A DNA stretch of 64,000 nucleotides from Fimbriiglobus sp. (GCA_022841795.1 JALHQU010000009.1:1-64000); one strand, 5' to 3'. Positions 45,124 through 53,377 are shown, numbered from the stretch's first letter. Translations and numbers: made by a program. Notes: generated by a model not told the origin, from the sequence alone.

Positions 45124-45432
45124 CTGCCCCCCGTCGAAACTGAACGAACGGACCCAGGAACGGGGGTGTTTCCGGCACACCCCCAAAAGCCTCGTAACCC
45201 TGGCCGCGTCGCCTCCCGCTTCGCCCCGAGACGCCGCCCTCCCCGCGCCCACCCGCACGGCTCCGCCGTGCTGTGTTCAGGGAGTTGCAACGCCCCAATT
45301 CGTAGAGGTTGCGGCGCACGAACCTGAACGCCGCCCGAGTCGCACCTCGGGCGCACGTCGTAAGTTCACTGCCGATGGGAACGCTCACCCAAGAGCGCTC
45401 CCATCGACCGCTGCCCCTCCCAGCCAGGGATG

Positions 45433-45462
45433 CTGTGGACAACTCCGAAAAGTTGTCCACAG
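45433..45462. repeat. Inverted pair of DnaA-like boxes
   Basis: CTGTGGACAACT (45433-45444), six bases (CCGAAA), then AGTTGTCCACAG (45451-45462) form a perfect 12-bp inverted repeat. Each arm contains TTGTCCACA or its complement, one mismatch from the DnaA box. There is no T run, so a terminator is unlikely. Confidence 0.65.
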
Positions 45463-45890
45463 GCACGCCCACCATCGGCTTTATTAAGCCCGTCGGCCCT
45501 TTCGTCGAAGGTTTCGTTCGGCACCACCCGGAACGAACAAACCGCCCCGCCACTGCCTTGCAGCGGTTCGGCCCGGCTCACGCCGGCTCCTACTCAGGCC
45601 ACACTCCCACCCGACCGCATTGGGATCACCCGCACACCACGTGCGGGCACCGGGGCGCGACCCCGGCCGCGATCGGGCTTCCCAGGTTCGCTGTGGACTT
45701 CGTTCGACTCGTCACGTCGGTAGTGGGCTGCCCCACGGGCCAATCACCGCACGTCCGCCCCTCCCGGGGCGGCGCAGTTTCCGCCACGCCTCGCGGCGCG
45801 GCGATTTCGGGGGATCGAACACAGAAGCGTCCCCTTACCCATCAGTGATCGGCTTAGTCCCGGTTCGGCACCGTCCCGAGTCGGACTCAC

Positions 45891-46136
45891 TGGCAACGGC
45901 TTTCGCCGCTCTCATGGTTGAGCTCTTCATCGCCGGGTGTTTGGCCCGGACGCCGGCTTCGGTTGAAAGCCGGTCCCGCGTGTTGCCACGACGGGAACTC
46001 CCCACGCCAGCACGGTTGAGCGGGCCTAGCGGTTCTCACCGCCGTAGCCCGGAACCCCCGCGACGGGATTGATGGCAGGACGCCACGCACCCGCTTTGAT
46101 TCACAACGGCCCCGAAGAAAAACTCTTCGGGGTTTT
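45891..46136 (+). ncRNA. Candidate structured RNA ending at an intrinsic terminator
   Basis: TGGCAAC (45891-45897) can pair with GTTGCCA (45982-45988), closing a junction that contains at least three hairpins: CGGC/GCCG with loop TTTC, CCGGG/CCCGG at 45933-45949 and CCGGCTT/AAGCCGG at 45953-45973. Downstream CGGGC/GCCCG encloses GCGGT/ACCGC (46021-46051). The block ends in a textbook terminator at 46110-46136. No promoter could be fixed, so the 5' end is arbitrary. GC-rich DNA forms chance stems easily; the terminator without a gene in front is the best support. Confidence 0.4.
46110..46136 (+). terminator. Intrinsic terminator
   Basis: CCCCGAAGA (46110-46118), loop AAAAC, TCTTCGGGG (46124-46132), then TTTT. 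The nine-base stem is perfect. No coding gene precedes it on the plus strand. Confidence 0.8.
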
Positions 46137-46190
46137 CCCCTGTCGCCCGCCGTTCACATCGAAAAGATTCGTTATCGGATAGAAGACCGA

Positions 46191-46252
46191 GATTACTCCG
46201 CCGTGGCCCGCCTTCCGTACGAAGGAAGGGCGAGCCACACGGCGGGATTACT
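46191..46252. repeat. 48-bp near-palindrome flanked by 7-bp direct repeats
   Basis: GATTACT occurs at 46191-46197 and again at 46246-46252, exactly bordering a 48-base imperfect palindrome whose ends are CCGCCGTGGC and GCCACACGGCGG. The arrangement resembles a tiny MITE or REP-type insertion with a duplicated target site. Confidence 0.55.
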
Positions 46253-46536
46253 TCGATCAGCCTCCGTCGAACTGGGCGAGCCCCTATCGAGGCACCCAGC
46301 TCTACGGGCGTGACGTGGCAAGGTGCGACCTTACCCCCTTAGCTCGGTGGTAGCCGAGTTTACCGGGTGTCACCGCCGATCCAATGAGCGTCACGAACAA
46401 CGTTGCGTCGTTCCTGACGACCGCCGTGGACGAACCACAGCACTCCGCGGATAGCACGGGGCTGGGGCGTCCATCACATGATCATTTGTCGCCAATTCGG
46501 CGTCACTTCGAGACCGCGTGACACGAAGGATCCGCG

Positions 46537-47700
46537 TCAACTCGTCGGTCGCGCGTTGAGCAGCCGGGTCAACGCGGCCCTGTCCCTCGGCTTGACGGCG
46601 AGTCCGGCCGCTTCACTTGCCAAGAAGTTCAGCAAGTGGCGTGCGGTGGCCTTGAGGGGCATCGTCGGGTGGACCCAGACGCCGATCTCCCGCTGGGACA
46701 GGAGATCGCTTGGATCGAGGTCATGGAACCTCAGGCCCGAGGAGCGGAAGCCGGGCAGGTCGGGGAGGAACCCGTACACGGCCTCGGTGCGGATGAGCGC
46801 GGCGGCCGACGAGTAATGATCGACGACCAGTCGATCCATGCCATCCGGCTGGAGCGGCTTGTGACCCGCCAGCAGTCCGTCCAGGTCGCTCGCCACCAGA
46901 CAGAACGGTTTGTCGTTCAGGTCGGCGTAGCGGACTTTCTCGGGAAGGGTGCTCTCGGGGCCACACACCACCTTCGTCTGGATGCCACCGATCAGTCGGC
47001 AATACTCGACCCCGTCCCAAGAACCGTGGAGCGGCTTCGCGGCGATCCCGACGTCCACCGTGCCGGCCCGAAGGTCATCGAGGATGTCGGCGAACACCTG
47101 CTCCCGAATCCGAATCACCGAGTCGGGCGGGATCGGCGGTCGGGCCGCGAACTGCTCCACTTCGGCGAGGGCCTTCCGTAACGTCAGACCCGGTTCGGCG
47201 GATTCGTCGAGCCGCGTCTCGAACAGCCGGACGAGGCGCTCTTCTTCACGCCGCCGCTCATCGAGGGCGCTCGCCAAGTTCCGAGCCAGCTTCTGCCGCT
47301 CTCCCAGCCACTTGCCCAGAGGAGTTGCGAGGACGAAGTGAAGGACGGTTTGGCTGACGGCGAGAGTCACTTTCTCGGGTGATCGTTCGAGTGCCGCCCG
47401 GCCTTCGGCGTAGGTGGCGAGTACCCGGCGGGCGTTCAGGAACACCCGCATCCCGAGCGCCGTGAGCCTCGGTTTCCCCGGGCGAATCAGTTCTCCCCCG
47501 TACACCGCCGCGAGGGCCCCCATCGCGTGAATCCAGGTCGAGGGGGCGGCCACGCCGTCTTCTTGCAGCTTCGTTCTCAGTGCGCCGTGTGTGACGAACG
47601 GTGCGTTGTGCTGCGTGAGCAGGAGCGTCGCGGTATCGGCGAAGATCTGGAGGTCGTCGATGGTGGCCTGCTTCGGCCGCTGGGAGCGGGAGGCGGACAT
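46537..47700 (-). CDS. LysR-like transcriptional regulator with atypical N-terminus
   Basis: A 387-residue protein. The N-terminal part (ATIDDLQIFADTATLLLTQHNAPF; RLTALGMRVFLNARRVL) is a winged-helix-like domain longer than the usual LysR one. Residues 150-380 resemble a LysR-type effector domain: DDLRAGTVDVGIAAKPLHG, VVCGPESTLPEKVRYADLNDKPFCLV and AVYGFLPDLPG. A related protein is at 58882-59916. The ATG at 47700 follows two direct repeats that may be its own operator. Confidence 0.65.
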   Translation of the reverse strand: MSASRSQRPKQATIDDLQIFADTATLLLTQHNAPFVTHGALRTKLQEDGVAAPSTWIHAMGALAAVYGGELIRPGKPRLTALGMRVFLNARRVLATYAEGRAALERSPEKVTLAVSQTVLHFVLATPLGKWLGERQKLARNLASALDERRREEERLVRLFETRLDESAEPGLTLRKALAEVEQFAARPPIPPDSVIRIREQVFADILDDLRAGTVDVGIAAKPLHGSWDGVEYCRLIGGIQTKVVCGPESTLPEKVRYADLNDKPFCLVASDLDGLLAGHKPLQPDGMDRLVVDHYSSAAALIRTEAVYGFLPDLPGFRSSGLRFHDLDPSDLLSQREIGVWVHPTMPLKATARHLLNFLASEAAGLAVKPRDRAALTRLLNARPTS

Positions 47701-47722
47701 GGCTGTGTCCTCGGGAACGGGT

Positions 47723-47755
47723 TACCAGATCTCGCGCGTAATATACCAAATCTCG
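47723..47755. promoter_or_regulatory. Direct repeats upstream of the LysR-like gene
   Basis: TACCAGATCTCG (47723-47734) and TACCAAATCTCG (47744-47755) are 21 bases apart, two helical turns, in an AT-rich stretch just upstream of the minus-strand ATG at 47700. TATATT on the minus strand (47738-47743 region) could be the -10. Autoregulation is plausible. Confidence 0.5.
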
Positions 47756-48070
47756 TTTTCAGTATTATTAATTCTGCGAAAACTCGTATTCACGATGATC
47801 GACCCCGGGTACGATTTCTGACGTGGAGATGAAGCCGGTGTTGGCATTGCGAACGGCGAGAGGGGAGCGGATAACCGATGCAGAGCAACCTTTAGCAGAG
47901 GCGGCTATGCAAAAGTGAACCGCTCGCCGTTCAGTGGAAATACCCACACAAACGACAACGGCAACCTTGGTTAACCTGAATTCTCCCCCCTCGCGCCCGG
48001 CGACCCTACACCAAAATGAGGTGCAAATCGAGCGCGCGGATCCAAGGGACTCCACCGATGGAGGACGGCG

Positions 48071-48277
48071 ATGGACCCGTTCATTACGGTTCTGGGGATG
48101 CTCGGACTAGCAGCCGCGAACAGCACGTCCAGCGATTCCGACCAGCACGACCAGACAGCGGGCGACTACGCCCGAGAGCAGCGCGATCTGGCGGCTCAGC
48201 AGGAGCGCGAGCAGCGGGCTTACGAACGCCAACAGACGGAGCGGAGCTACTGCAACGAGAAGACTAACGTCCCGTGA
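48071..48277 (+). CDS. Small hydrophilic protein of unknown function
   Basis: A 68-residue protein: a short hydrophobic start (MDPFITVLGMLGLAAANSTS) and a highly charged, Gln/Arg/Glu-rich helix (YAREQRDLAAQQEREQRAYERQQ) likely to form a coiled coil. It has a good GGAGGA site before the ATG at 48071 and is followed by a hairpin terminator, so it is probably expressed. I do not recognise a family. Confidence 0.5.
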   Translation: MDPFITVLGMLGLAAANSTSSDSDQHDQTAGDYAREQRDLAAQQEREQRAYERQQTERSYCNEKTNVP

Positions 48278-48287
48278 GTGATTCTGT

Positions 48288-48321
48288 CCGGGCACCCGCG
48301 GGATGCCTCGCGGGTGCCCGG
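48288..48321. terminator. Hairpin between convergent genes
   Basis: A perfect 13-bp stem (48288-48300 with 48309-48321) and an eight-base loop lie exactly between the stop codons of the small plus-strand gene and the replication initiator gene. It can serve both directions; there is no T run. Confidence 0.7.
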
Positions 48322-48323
48322 GG

Positions 48324-49550
48324 CTAGGCCGACTCCTTTTGCGACACGTCTTTCAGAAGCCGAACCACGTGTTTGTGCAGGACCAGCGCGGCCGTGGTCT
48401 TGCCAATCGCCCCGCCGGAGCCGAGTAACGTCCGCAGGAACGGCTCGGCCGACGCTCTCGCCTCCTGCTCCAACCGCCCCCGCTCCTCCCCCGAAAGTGA
48501 ACCCAGGTACTCCCGTACCCGTGCCGCTTCCGCCGCGTCGGCCTGGGCAAGTGCCAGAGTTTGTGCGGCCTGATGCCCCGGACCGCCGGGCTTCGAGGCG
48601 GCGGACTTTGTCCCGGCGACCCTCTGGGACACGCCCTTCGCCGGCGACGTGCCGGTGCCGCTCTCGAACGTCACCTCCCACTTCCCGCGGGAGACCTTCC
48701 GGTAGCGGGTCTCGACCGGCTCGACGGCGACGAACCCGAGCGCCTCAAGTTCCTCCACCGCCGGCTGGAGCGCCCGGCGAATCTGCACGGCGTCGTAGTC
48801 CCGGCTGAACCCGAGCCGCTCGCAGGCGAGCGTCCGCAGGTCGAACACCAGCCGGGCATACTTGGGCGGGTTGAAGTGCTTGTCGAGATACCGGTAGAGC
48901 CGCTTCGCCTTGGCCCCGAGCGCGCGGACCGTCTCGTAGTCCAGCCGCTTTAGATAGCCCGCCTGGAAACTCTCGAAGAGGACGGCGTTCCAGCGGAACT
49001 CCGAGTGCAGGTCTTCCATCGGCCCGCCCCCCTTCCGCCCGTCGCGGATGTGGTACGAGTCGAGGATGCCGAACCCGCCGCGGTCCTTGAAGACCTTGTT
49101 CGTGTTGTCCCGCCAGGCGTTCAGATAAAAGAGGCGAACCCCGGTCAGCCGGGCGAGCGCCGTCGCGATGCGCTCGTAGGCCCAGTCGTTGTTCGGCCAG
49201 CCGAGGAGGCGGATGAGTTCGTGGCGGGTGAACCGCACGTCGGGGGACTTGAAATCGGTGTGGAACTTCGTCAGTTGCAGGAGGCCGAGGTAGACCTCCT
49301 CGTCTTTCGCCGTGGGCAGGCCGTGTTTGGGGTCGCCGGTGACGGACAGTTTGCGTTCGACCGGCAGGCCGCTCTCCCGGTCGTTGTCCGAGACCTGGAA
49401 TTCGAGCACCTGCACCCCGTCGGACCGGTCGGACAGGGTGGCGAACGGGAACTCGACCAGGTTCATCTCGTCCCGGCCGTTCCGGAGCTGATCGTTCGAC
49501 CACGGCCGCCGCTTCGCGGCCGCCTTCCCGTTTCCTACTGATTCATTCAT
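48324..49550 (-). CDS. repA: Plasmid replication initiator protein (RepA/RPA type)
   Basis: A 408-residue DNA-binding initiator. The motif GRDEMNLVEFPFATLSDR near residue 30 is typical of replication initiator protein A families (PF10134-like). Two winged-helix-like parts follow: FTRHELIRLLGWPNNDWAYERIATALARLTGVRLFY and FDLRTLACERLGFSRDYDAVQIRRALQPAVEELEALGFV. The C-terminal 120 residues are Ala/Glu-rich. Eight iterons lie directly upstream, starting about 110 bases before the ATG, the classical layout of an iteron-controlled origin. A start at MNLVEF is possible. Confidence 0.85.
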   Translation of the reverse strand: MNESVGNGKAAAKRRPWSNDQLRNGRDEMNLVEFPFATLSDRSDGVQVLEFQVSDNDRESGLPVERKLSVTGDPKHGLPTAKDEEVYLGLLQLTKFHTDFKSPDVRFTRHELIRLLGWPNNDWAYERIATALARLTGVRLFYLNAWRDNTNKVFKDRGGFGILDSYHIRDGRKGGGPMEDLHSEFRWNAVLFESFQAGYLKRLDYETVRALGAKAKRLYRYLDKHFNPPKYARLVFDLRTLACERLGFSRDYDAVQIRRALQPAVEELEALGFVAVEPVETRYRKVSRGKWEVTFESGTGTSPAKGVSQRVAGTKSAASKPGGPGHQAAQTLALAQADAAEAARVREYLGSLSGEERGRLEQEARASAEPFLRTLLGSGGAIGKTTAALVLHKHVVRLLKDVSQKESA

Positions 49551-49658
49551 ACCCCTCGCGGATCGTTATGTAGGTAGTAGGTAAATAAGTAGAGGCGGAT
49601 TTTCTCGAACAATTCCGGGCGGTTGACTCGCGATTCTTACCCCGAAGCACGAGCTTTC

Positions 49659-49985
49659 CTGTCTCAGATTGCGTAGAACTCTGCCTCATTTTGCGTGCAT
49701 TCCCTGTCCCGGTTTGCGTATCCACCAACCCGTTCCTGTCTCATTTTGCGTGCGGGGGAAAAGGCGAAAAAGAACTCCGTCCCTGTCTCATTTTGCGTGT
49801 CCCCCACTCTTCCGCCCCGGCCGTTCAGCCTGTTTCATTTTGCGTAACGCCGTCCGGACCGCACCCCACCGCCATTTCCTGTCTCATTTTGCGCATCGAT
49901 CTCTCGACCCCCCTGCGCCTCCTCCAGGCCCGCTGAAGGCCAGGAAACTCCCCTCGTCCGGGCAAAACTCTGCCTCATTTTGCGT
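49659..49985. repeat. Iteron array (plasmid replication origin)
   Basis: Eight copies of a 16-base unit with consensus CTGTCTCATTTTGCGT begin at 49659, 49681, 49704, 49736, 49783, 49830, 49879 and 49970, all in the same orientation. The TTGCGT end is the most conserved. Spacing is 22-23 bases at the repA side and widens to about 47 and then 91. They lie directly upstream of repA, so they are the expected RepA binding sites. Confidence 0.9.
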
Positions 49986-50518
49986 ATGGCGGGATTTCCA
50001 ACTTTCAGCCACTTAAAGCAACAGGAGACTACGACGCAACCGGGCGCGGCGCAAGAGCGATTCGGCCAGTCTGTCGGTCGGCTTGCACGCCTGCCAGCAA
50101 TCATGAAAGCATGCTTGCTGGGCGACAGAAAGACGGCCTGTCCTTCTTTCTGGGTGCTCGGCCCGTTGGCGTTCTGGTCGGTCGGCTTTCGGGCCTGCGG
50201 GCCTGCGGGCCTGCGGGCCGCGTGGTTGGCGTGCGGTCTGGGTTGTTGGCTGGTGTGACATGCGGCGTGTTGGCTGGGGTGCCGGTTGTGCGGTCAGTCT
50301 GCTGGTGGGCCGTCTTGTCGGCTGCCCGCTTCGGCGGTTGGCACGCTGCACTCTTTGCTGTCGTGATCGTCGGCAAGGAGCGCGTCCGGCCTGAAACGCC
50401 GCTGGTTGACGGCTCAGCCGCTTGGCCGCCCGCGTGGCCGGACACCCGGTCAGCCATCCGGCCGGTCGGGCAACATTCTTACTTGCCAGCTTGCAAGCTT
50501 GTCGGCTATGCACCTTGC
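49986..50518. other. Low-complexity gene-free region before parA (candidate centromere)
   Basis: An open frame runs through but its codons give only Ala/Arg/Gly/Val-rich noise. The sequence has repeated GGGCCTGC units at 50192-50220, repeated GTTGGCTGG motifs, a CCAGCAA/TTGCTGG stem (50094-50121) enclosing GCATGC, and the perfect palindrome AGCTTGCAAGCT at 50488-50499. Its position before parA fits a partition site. Confidence 0.45.
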
Positions 50519-51214
50519 ATGATTATCGCCGTTGTCAATTCCAAGGGCGGGGTGGGGAAGTCCACTCTCGCCGGCAGCATGGCCGCCTGGCTGCACGAAC
50601 TCGGTCACACGGTCGTGCTCGCCGACTGCGACTCCCAGAACTCCTCCTCGGAGTGGATCGCCGAGGCCTCACCCCAAGTCAAAATCGCCCGCTACGAAAG
50701 CGCCGACCAGGTGCTGGACGGGTTGCCCCTACTCCGGAAGACCGCCGACTACGTCGTCTGTGATGGCCCCGGCAGTCAGACCGAGACCAGTCGGGCGCTG
50801 CTCCTCTGGGCCGACCTGGCAGTCATCCCGTGCAAGGCCTCCATATTCGAGGCGAGGGCGCTCGCGAAGAACACCGCCTTCGTCCGACAGGCCCAGACCA
50901 TCCGCAAGGGTGCGCCGGTCGCCGTGGCCGTCCTGTCGATGGTCGGCAAGGACTTCCGGCTGACGAAGGACATGCGGGACGCCGCCGACGCTCTCAAGCT
51001 GCCGCTCGCGGCGACGCACATCACCCTCCGTCAGGCGTACGCCGACGCCCCGGGCCAATCGACCCTGGTCTGGAAGATGGGCTACCGCGAGAAGGAAGCG
51101 GCGAAGGAAATCGACACCCTCTTCCGGGAACTGCTGCCCGAGGCCTCGGAGTCCGTGGCCGTGGTCGGCATGACACGGGCGAAGGCGAAAATGAAAGCGA
51201 ACTCGAAAAGGTAG
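50519..51214 (+). CDS. parA: ParA-type partition ATPase
   Basis: A 231-residue deviant Walker-type ATPase: IIAVVNSKGGVGKSTLAGSMA at the very start, ADCDSQNSSSEW (Walker A' follow-on) and DYVVCDGPGSQTETSRALL (Walker B). It lacks the N-terminal helix-turn-helix of type Ia ParA, so it is the short type Ib or Soj-like form. It segregates the plasmid together with a small partner. The frame is open to 50111, but the ATG at 50519 starts exactly at the conserved domain. No ribosome site is visible, so a leaderless message is possible. Confidence 0.9.
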   Translation: MIIAVVNSKGGVGKSTLAGSMAAWLHELGHTVVLADCDSQNSSSEWIAEASPQVKIARYESADQVLDGLPLLRKTADYVVCDGPGSQTETSRALLLWADLAVIPCKASIFEARALAKNTAFVRQAQTIRKGAPVAVAVLSMVGKDFRLTKDMRDAADALKLPLAATHITLRQAYADAPGQSTLVWKMGYREKEAAKEIDTLFRELLPEASESVAVVGMTRAKAKMKANSKR

Positions 51215-51223
51215 TGGGGGACT

Positions 51224-51667
51224 ATGGCAGAGCGTCGGTCACTGGTGTCAGGAATTGAAGAGATCGGAGTGGATCCGGAGGTCGCCCGGGCGTTCATCGT
51301 CCAGGAGCGGCCGAAGCCGGACGTGAAGCCGTTGCCGGTGCGAGCCGTGCCGGACCCGGCTCCCGTCGAAGCCGTCGAGATGAAACAAGAGATCGCGGAC
51401 GACGGAGTGGGGGAGGGGAAAGGGACTCCCGCCCCGAAGCGTGTCGCAAAACCCGTCGCTCAGAAACGTCCGCACGCTCAGCACGCCCAGCGAATGCTCG
51501 CCACGCTGCTCGTGCCCGTCACCGTTCGCCTCCGGCCGGAGGTCGCCTCCGCGCTCAAACAGGCGTCGCTCCAGCGGCAACTGAACGGGATCGAAACCTA
51601 CACCCAGCAGGACATCGTCGAGGAAGCCCTCCTGCCGTGGCTCCAGGCCGAAGGACTCCTCGACTGA
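51224..51667 (+). CDS. Probable partition partner with C-terminal ribbon-helix-helix-like domain
   Basis: A 147-residue protein starting nine bases after parA, with a GGGGGA site. The N-terminal half is charged and Pro-rich; the C-terminal half (LVPVTVRLRPEVASALKQASLQRQLNGIETYTQQDIVEEALLPWLQ) resembles a CopG/Arc-type ribbon-helix-helix, the fold of ParG and similar centromere binders of type Ib systems. Position and domain make a ParB-analogue role likely, though the family cannot be fixed by eye. Confidence 0.68.
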   Translation: MAERRSLVSGIEEIGVDPEVARAFIVQERPKPDVKPLPVRAVPDPAPVEAVEMKQEIADDGVGEGKGTPAPKRVAKPVAQKRPHAQHAQRMLATLLVPVTVRLRPEVASALKQASLQRQLNGIETYTQQDIVEEALLPWLQAEGLLD

Positions 51668-51717
51668 GTTCAAGAGACTGCGATCTTCTTTGCGACCGGG
51701 TTACGACTCGTCACCGG

Positions 51718-51858
51718 TCAGCCTTTCTTCTCGACACCGAGGCCTGCGGGTAGCAGGTTCTTGCGCTTCAGCGCGGCCTGCACGTCCTTCACCTTCGGCT
51801 TCTTCGCCGCCTTCTTCTTCGTGGCCGGCCCGTGGTGTTTGTCGGCACCGTTGGTCAT
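51718..51858 (-). CDS. Tiny basic protein
   Basis: A 46-residue Lys-rich peptide (PATKKKAAKKPKVKDVQAALKRKNLLPAGLGVEKKG), convergent with the partition genes. The ATG at 51858 has GGAG eight bases upstream. The composition suggests nucleic-acid binding. It may be a real small gene, but could also be chance. Confidence 0.45.
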   Translation of the reverse strand: MTNGADKHHGPATKKKAAKKPKVKDVQAALKRKNLLPAGLGVEKKG

Positions 51859-52000
51859 GGGAACACTCCGGAAGTGGAAACTGGGGCACGCACCCTTTAC
51901 GTCACCGTGACTTAAAGGATGTAGACCTATCGTATGCACTCCTCAGAATCCGTACAAGTCGTTGCCCCAGAACTATTCCACCGGATGAGGGCGGAACGAG

Positions 52001-52237
52001 TTGTCCGACGTGGCTGTCCGATTCGGAAAGCGTTTGCGGGAAGTGCGTGAAACGGCTGGCATCTCGCAGGAGAAACTCGCCGAACTGGCGTCGCTCCATC
52101 GCACTTACGTTTCGAGCGTGGAACGTGGCAAGCGGAACATTTCCATCGAGAACATCGAGCGGCTCGCGGTCGCACTCGGCGTGTCCATGCGGGATCTGAT
52201 GCCGGCGGATAAAGCCCCCGAAAAAAAGCGGAGCTAG
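52001..52237 (+). CDS. XRE-family helix-turn-helix regulator
   Basis: A 78-residue DNA-binding protein made of one Cro/C1-type domain: FGKRLREVRETAGISQEKLAELASLHRTYVSSVERGKRNISIENIERLAVAL, with the recognition helix at LHRTYVSSVERG. The start is a TTG at 52001; a GTG nine bases later is the alternative. The end overlaps the stop of the convergent membrane-protein gene. It may control plasmid copy number or a neighbouring gene. Confidence 0.82.
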   Translation: MSDVAVRFGKRLREVRETAGISQEKLAELASLHRTYVSSVERGKRNISIENIERLAVALGVSMRDLMPADKAPEKKRS

Positions 52238-52779
52238 GCGGCGATCACGAGCGAACTCGACGGCTCGCCGAGCAGTTCCCCGGTCCGACGGTAATACTTC
52301 CGCAGCGAGTCCCGCGAGGCGAGGAAGAACAGGAGGACGAACGGGAGACACGCCGCCCCTCGCAGGCCGAGCGGGTAGTCGTGGACGGCGTACCGCCAGA
52401 GGAGGGCGACAACCATGTTCGCGTAGAACTTGTAGTAGCGGTAGTGGACGAGCACCAAGTACTCGAACGCCCCGACGCGCTCCTCCAGCTTGGAAAAATC
52501 TCGCGCCGGTGGCTTCAGGCCGGTCAGGTGGTGAAGTTTGTCGATGACAAACCACCGCACCGTGCTCACCGTCAGCCCCGCGGCGAGCGCCATCACCGTA
52601 CTCGACAGGAACGCGGAAAGTTGCGGGTTCGGATCTTCTCCGGTGCCCCACGCGATGGCAGACGGGGAGAGGAGGGGAAACCCCTGGAGCGCGGTGAAGC
52701 CCGGCAGCACGTAGGCGATGACCAGGCCGAAGTTGGTGAGTGAACTCTCTTCTGTAGCCACGAATGAAACCGCTACCAC
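52234..52779 (-). CDS. Membrane protein of unknown function
   Basis: A 181-residue protein with about four transmembrane helices (FGLVIAYVLPGFTALQGF; LSSTVMALAAGLTVSTVRWFVI; a hydrophobic segment after YYKFYANM; CLPFVLLFFLAS). A charged middle loop (KPPARDFSKLEERVGAFEY) lies between them. No family recognised. The start is a GTG at 52779 close behind GGAG, or possibly a GTG at 52761. An isolated iteron-like sequence lies 30 bases upstream. Confidence 0.65.
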   Translation of the reverse strand: MVAVSFVATEESSLTNFGLVIAYVLPGFTALQGFPLLSPSAIAWGTGEDPNPQLSAFLSSTVMALAAGLTVSTVRWFVIDKLHHLTGLKPPARDFSKLEERVGAFEYLVLVHYRYYKFYANMVVALLWRYAVHDYPLGLRGAACLPFVLLFFLASRDSLRKYYRRTGELLGEPSSSLVIAA

Positions 52780-52808
52780 CTCCGCCGGGACGGTGTAAAC
52801 GGGAAACT

Positions 52809-52823
52809 CTGTCTCATTTCGCC
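52809..52823. repeat. Isolated iteron-like sequence
   Basis: CTGTCTCATTTCGCC matches 12-13 bases of the iteron consensus, 2.8 kb from the array, directly upstream of the minus-strand membrane-protein gene. It could be an extra RepA binding site. Confidence 0.5.
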
Positions 52824-53074
52824 GAGCCGAACCTGGTTTTCGCGCTCAGGAATTCCCAATCATCGATCCGATTCTTGATCCCACTCAAACACCACGCAAA
52901 AACACCGCGGAGAATTTCGTTCGAGCCGCTGACCGTTCCGGCGACCACACTTCCCCCTCCCGCCGCGAAGCGGACGGCCTCCGGCCGTCGCAGCACCCGG
53001 ACGAAATCCTCTCGTCCGCTCATTTCCCCAACAACCCCACGGCCGGTCCGCTCACGCTCCCCGGCCTCCCCACT

Positions 53075-53319
53075 GGTGGACTCGTCACGCCTCCGCCGTC
53101 CGCCGGCCCCACCTGTCCGCTCCCGCAACCCGCCTCAAGCTCCGGTCGCGCCGCTCCCTCTCCAGCTTGACCCGAGTTGCGTCCGCCCACCCCAGCCACC
53201 ACCGGCCGACCGACGCCTCCGGCGAACCTCGACAGAGAAACTCGTTCCCGGAGGAGGGGCGGTTCGCCCCAGGGGGACTCATGAACCGCCCCTCCTCCGG
53301 GAACAATTTTCGGAAAGGG
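53075..53319 (+). repeat. Long leader repeat, copy 1 (upstream of ardC)
   Basis: A 245-base segment that occurs again, clearly similar over its whole length, at 55153-55396. It ends with a perfect 21-bp inverted repeat (53244-53264 with 53284-53304) and a 19-base loop. The ardC start follows 58 bases later. No protein-like frame spans both copies in the sense direction. The rest of the gap 52780-53074 shows nothing recognisable. Confidence 0.75.
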
Positions 53320-53377
53320 GACCGGGGTTCAAAACGCCCCGTGCAATTCCGCCGGGAGCAAGTCCGGAGAAAAATCC

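Larger units (their letters stand above)
45124..46536. other. 1.4-kb gene-free, hairpin-dense region
   Basis: No open frame here has a ribosome site and protein-like composition. The region is packed with inverted repeats, DnaA-like boxes, one intrinsic terminator and a short palindrome flanked by direct repeats. It may hold part of the replication origin and a structured RNA. Confidence 0.55.

Noticed and set aside
46012-46056. Possible group II intron domain V
   Set aside because: The stem length is similar, but the catalytic AGC/GUU pairing and GNRA loop are missing and no intron protein is nearby.
46330-46375. tRNA-like D-arm sequence TAGCTCGGTGGTAG
   Set aside because: No acceptor stem, anticodon arm or T-loop can be placed; it is only a local hairpin.
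49543-49728. Short minus-strand frame through the iterons, ending at the repA start
   Set aside because: Considered as a coupled leader peptide, but it begins at TTG and is simply a translation of the repeats.
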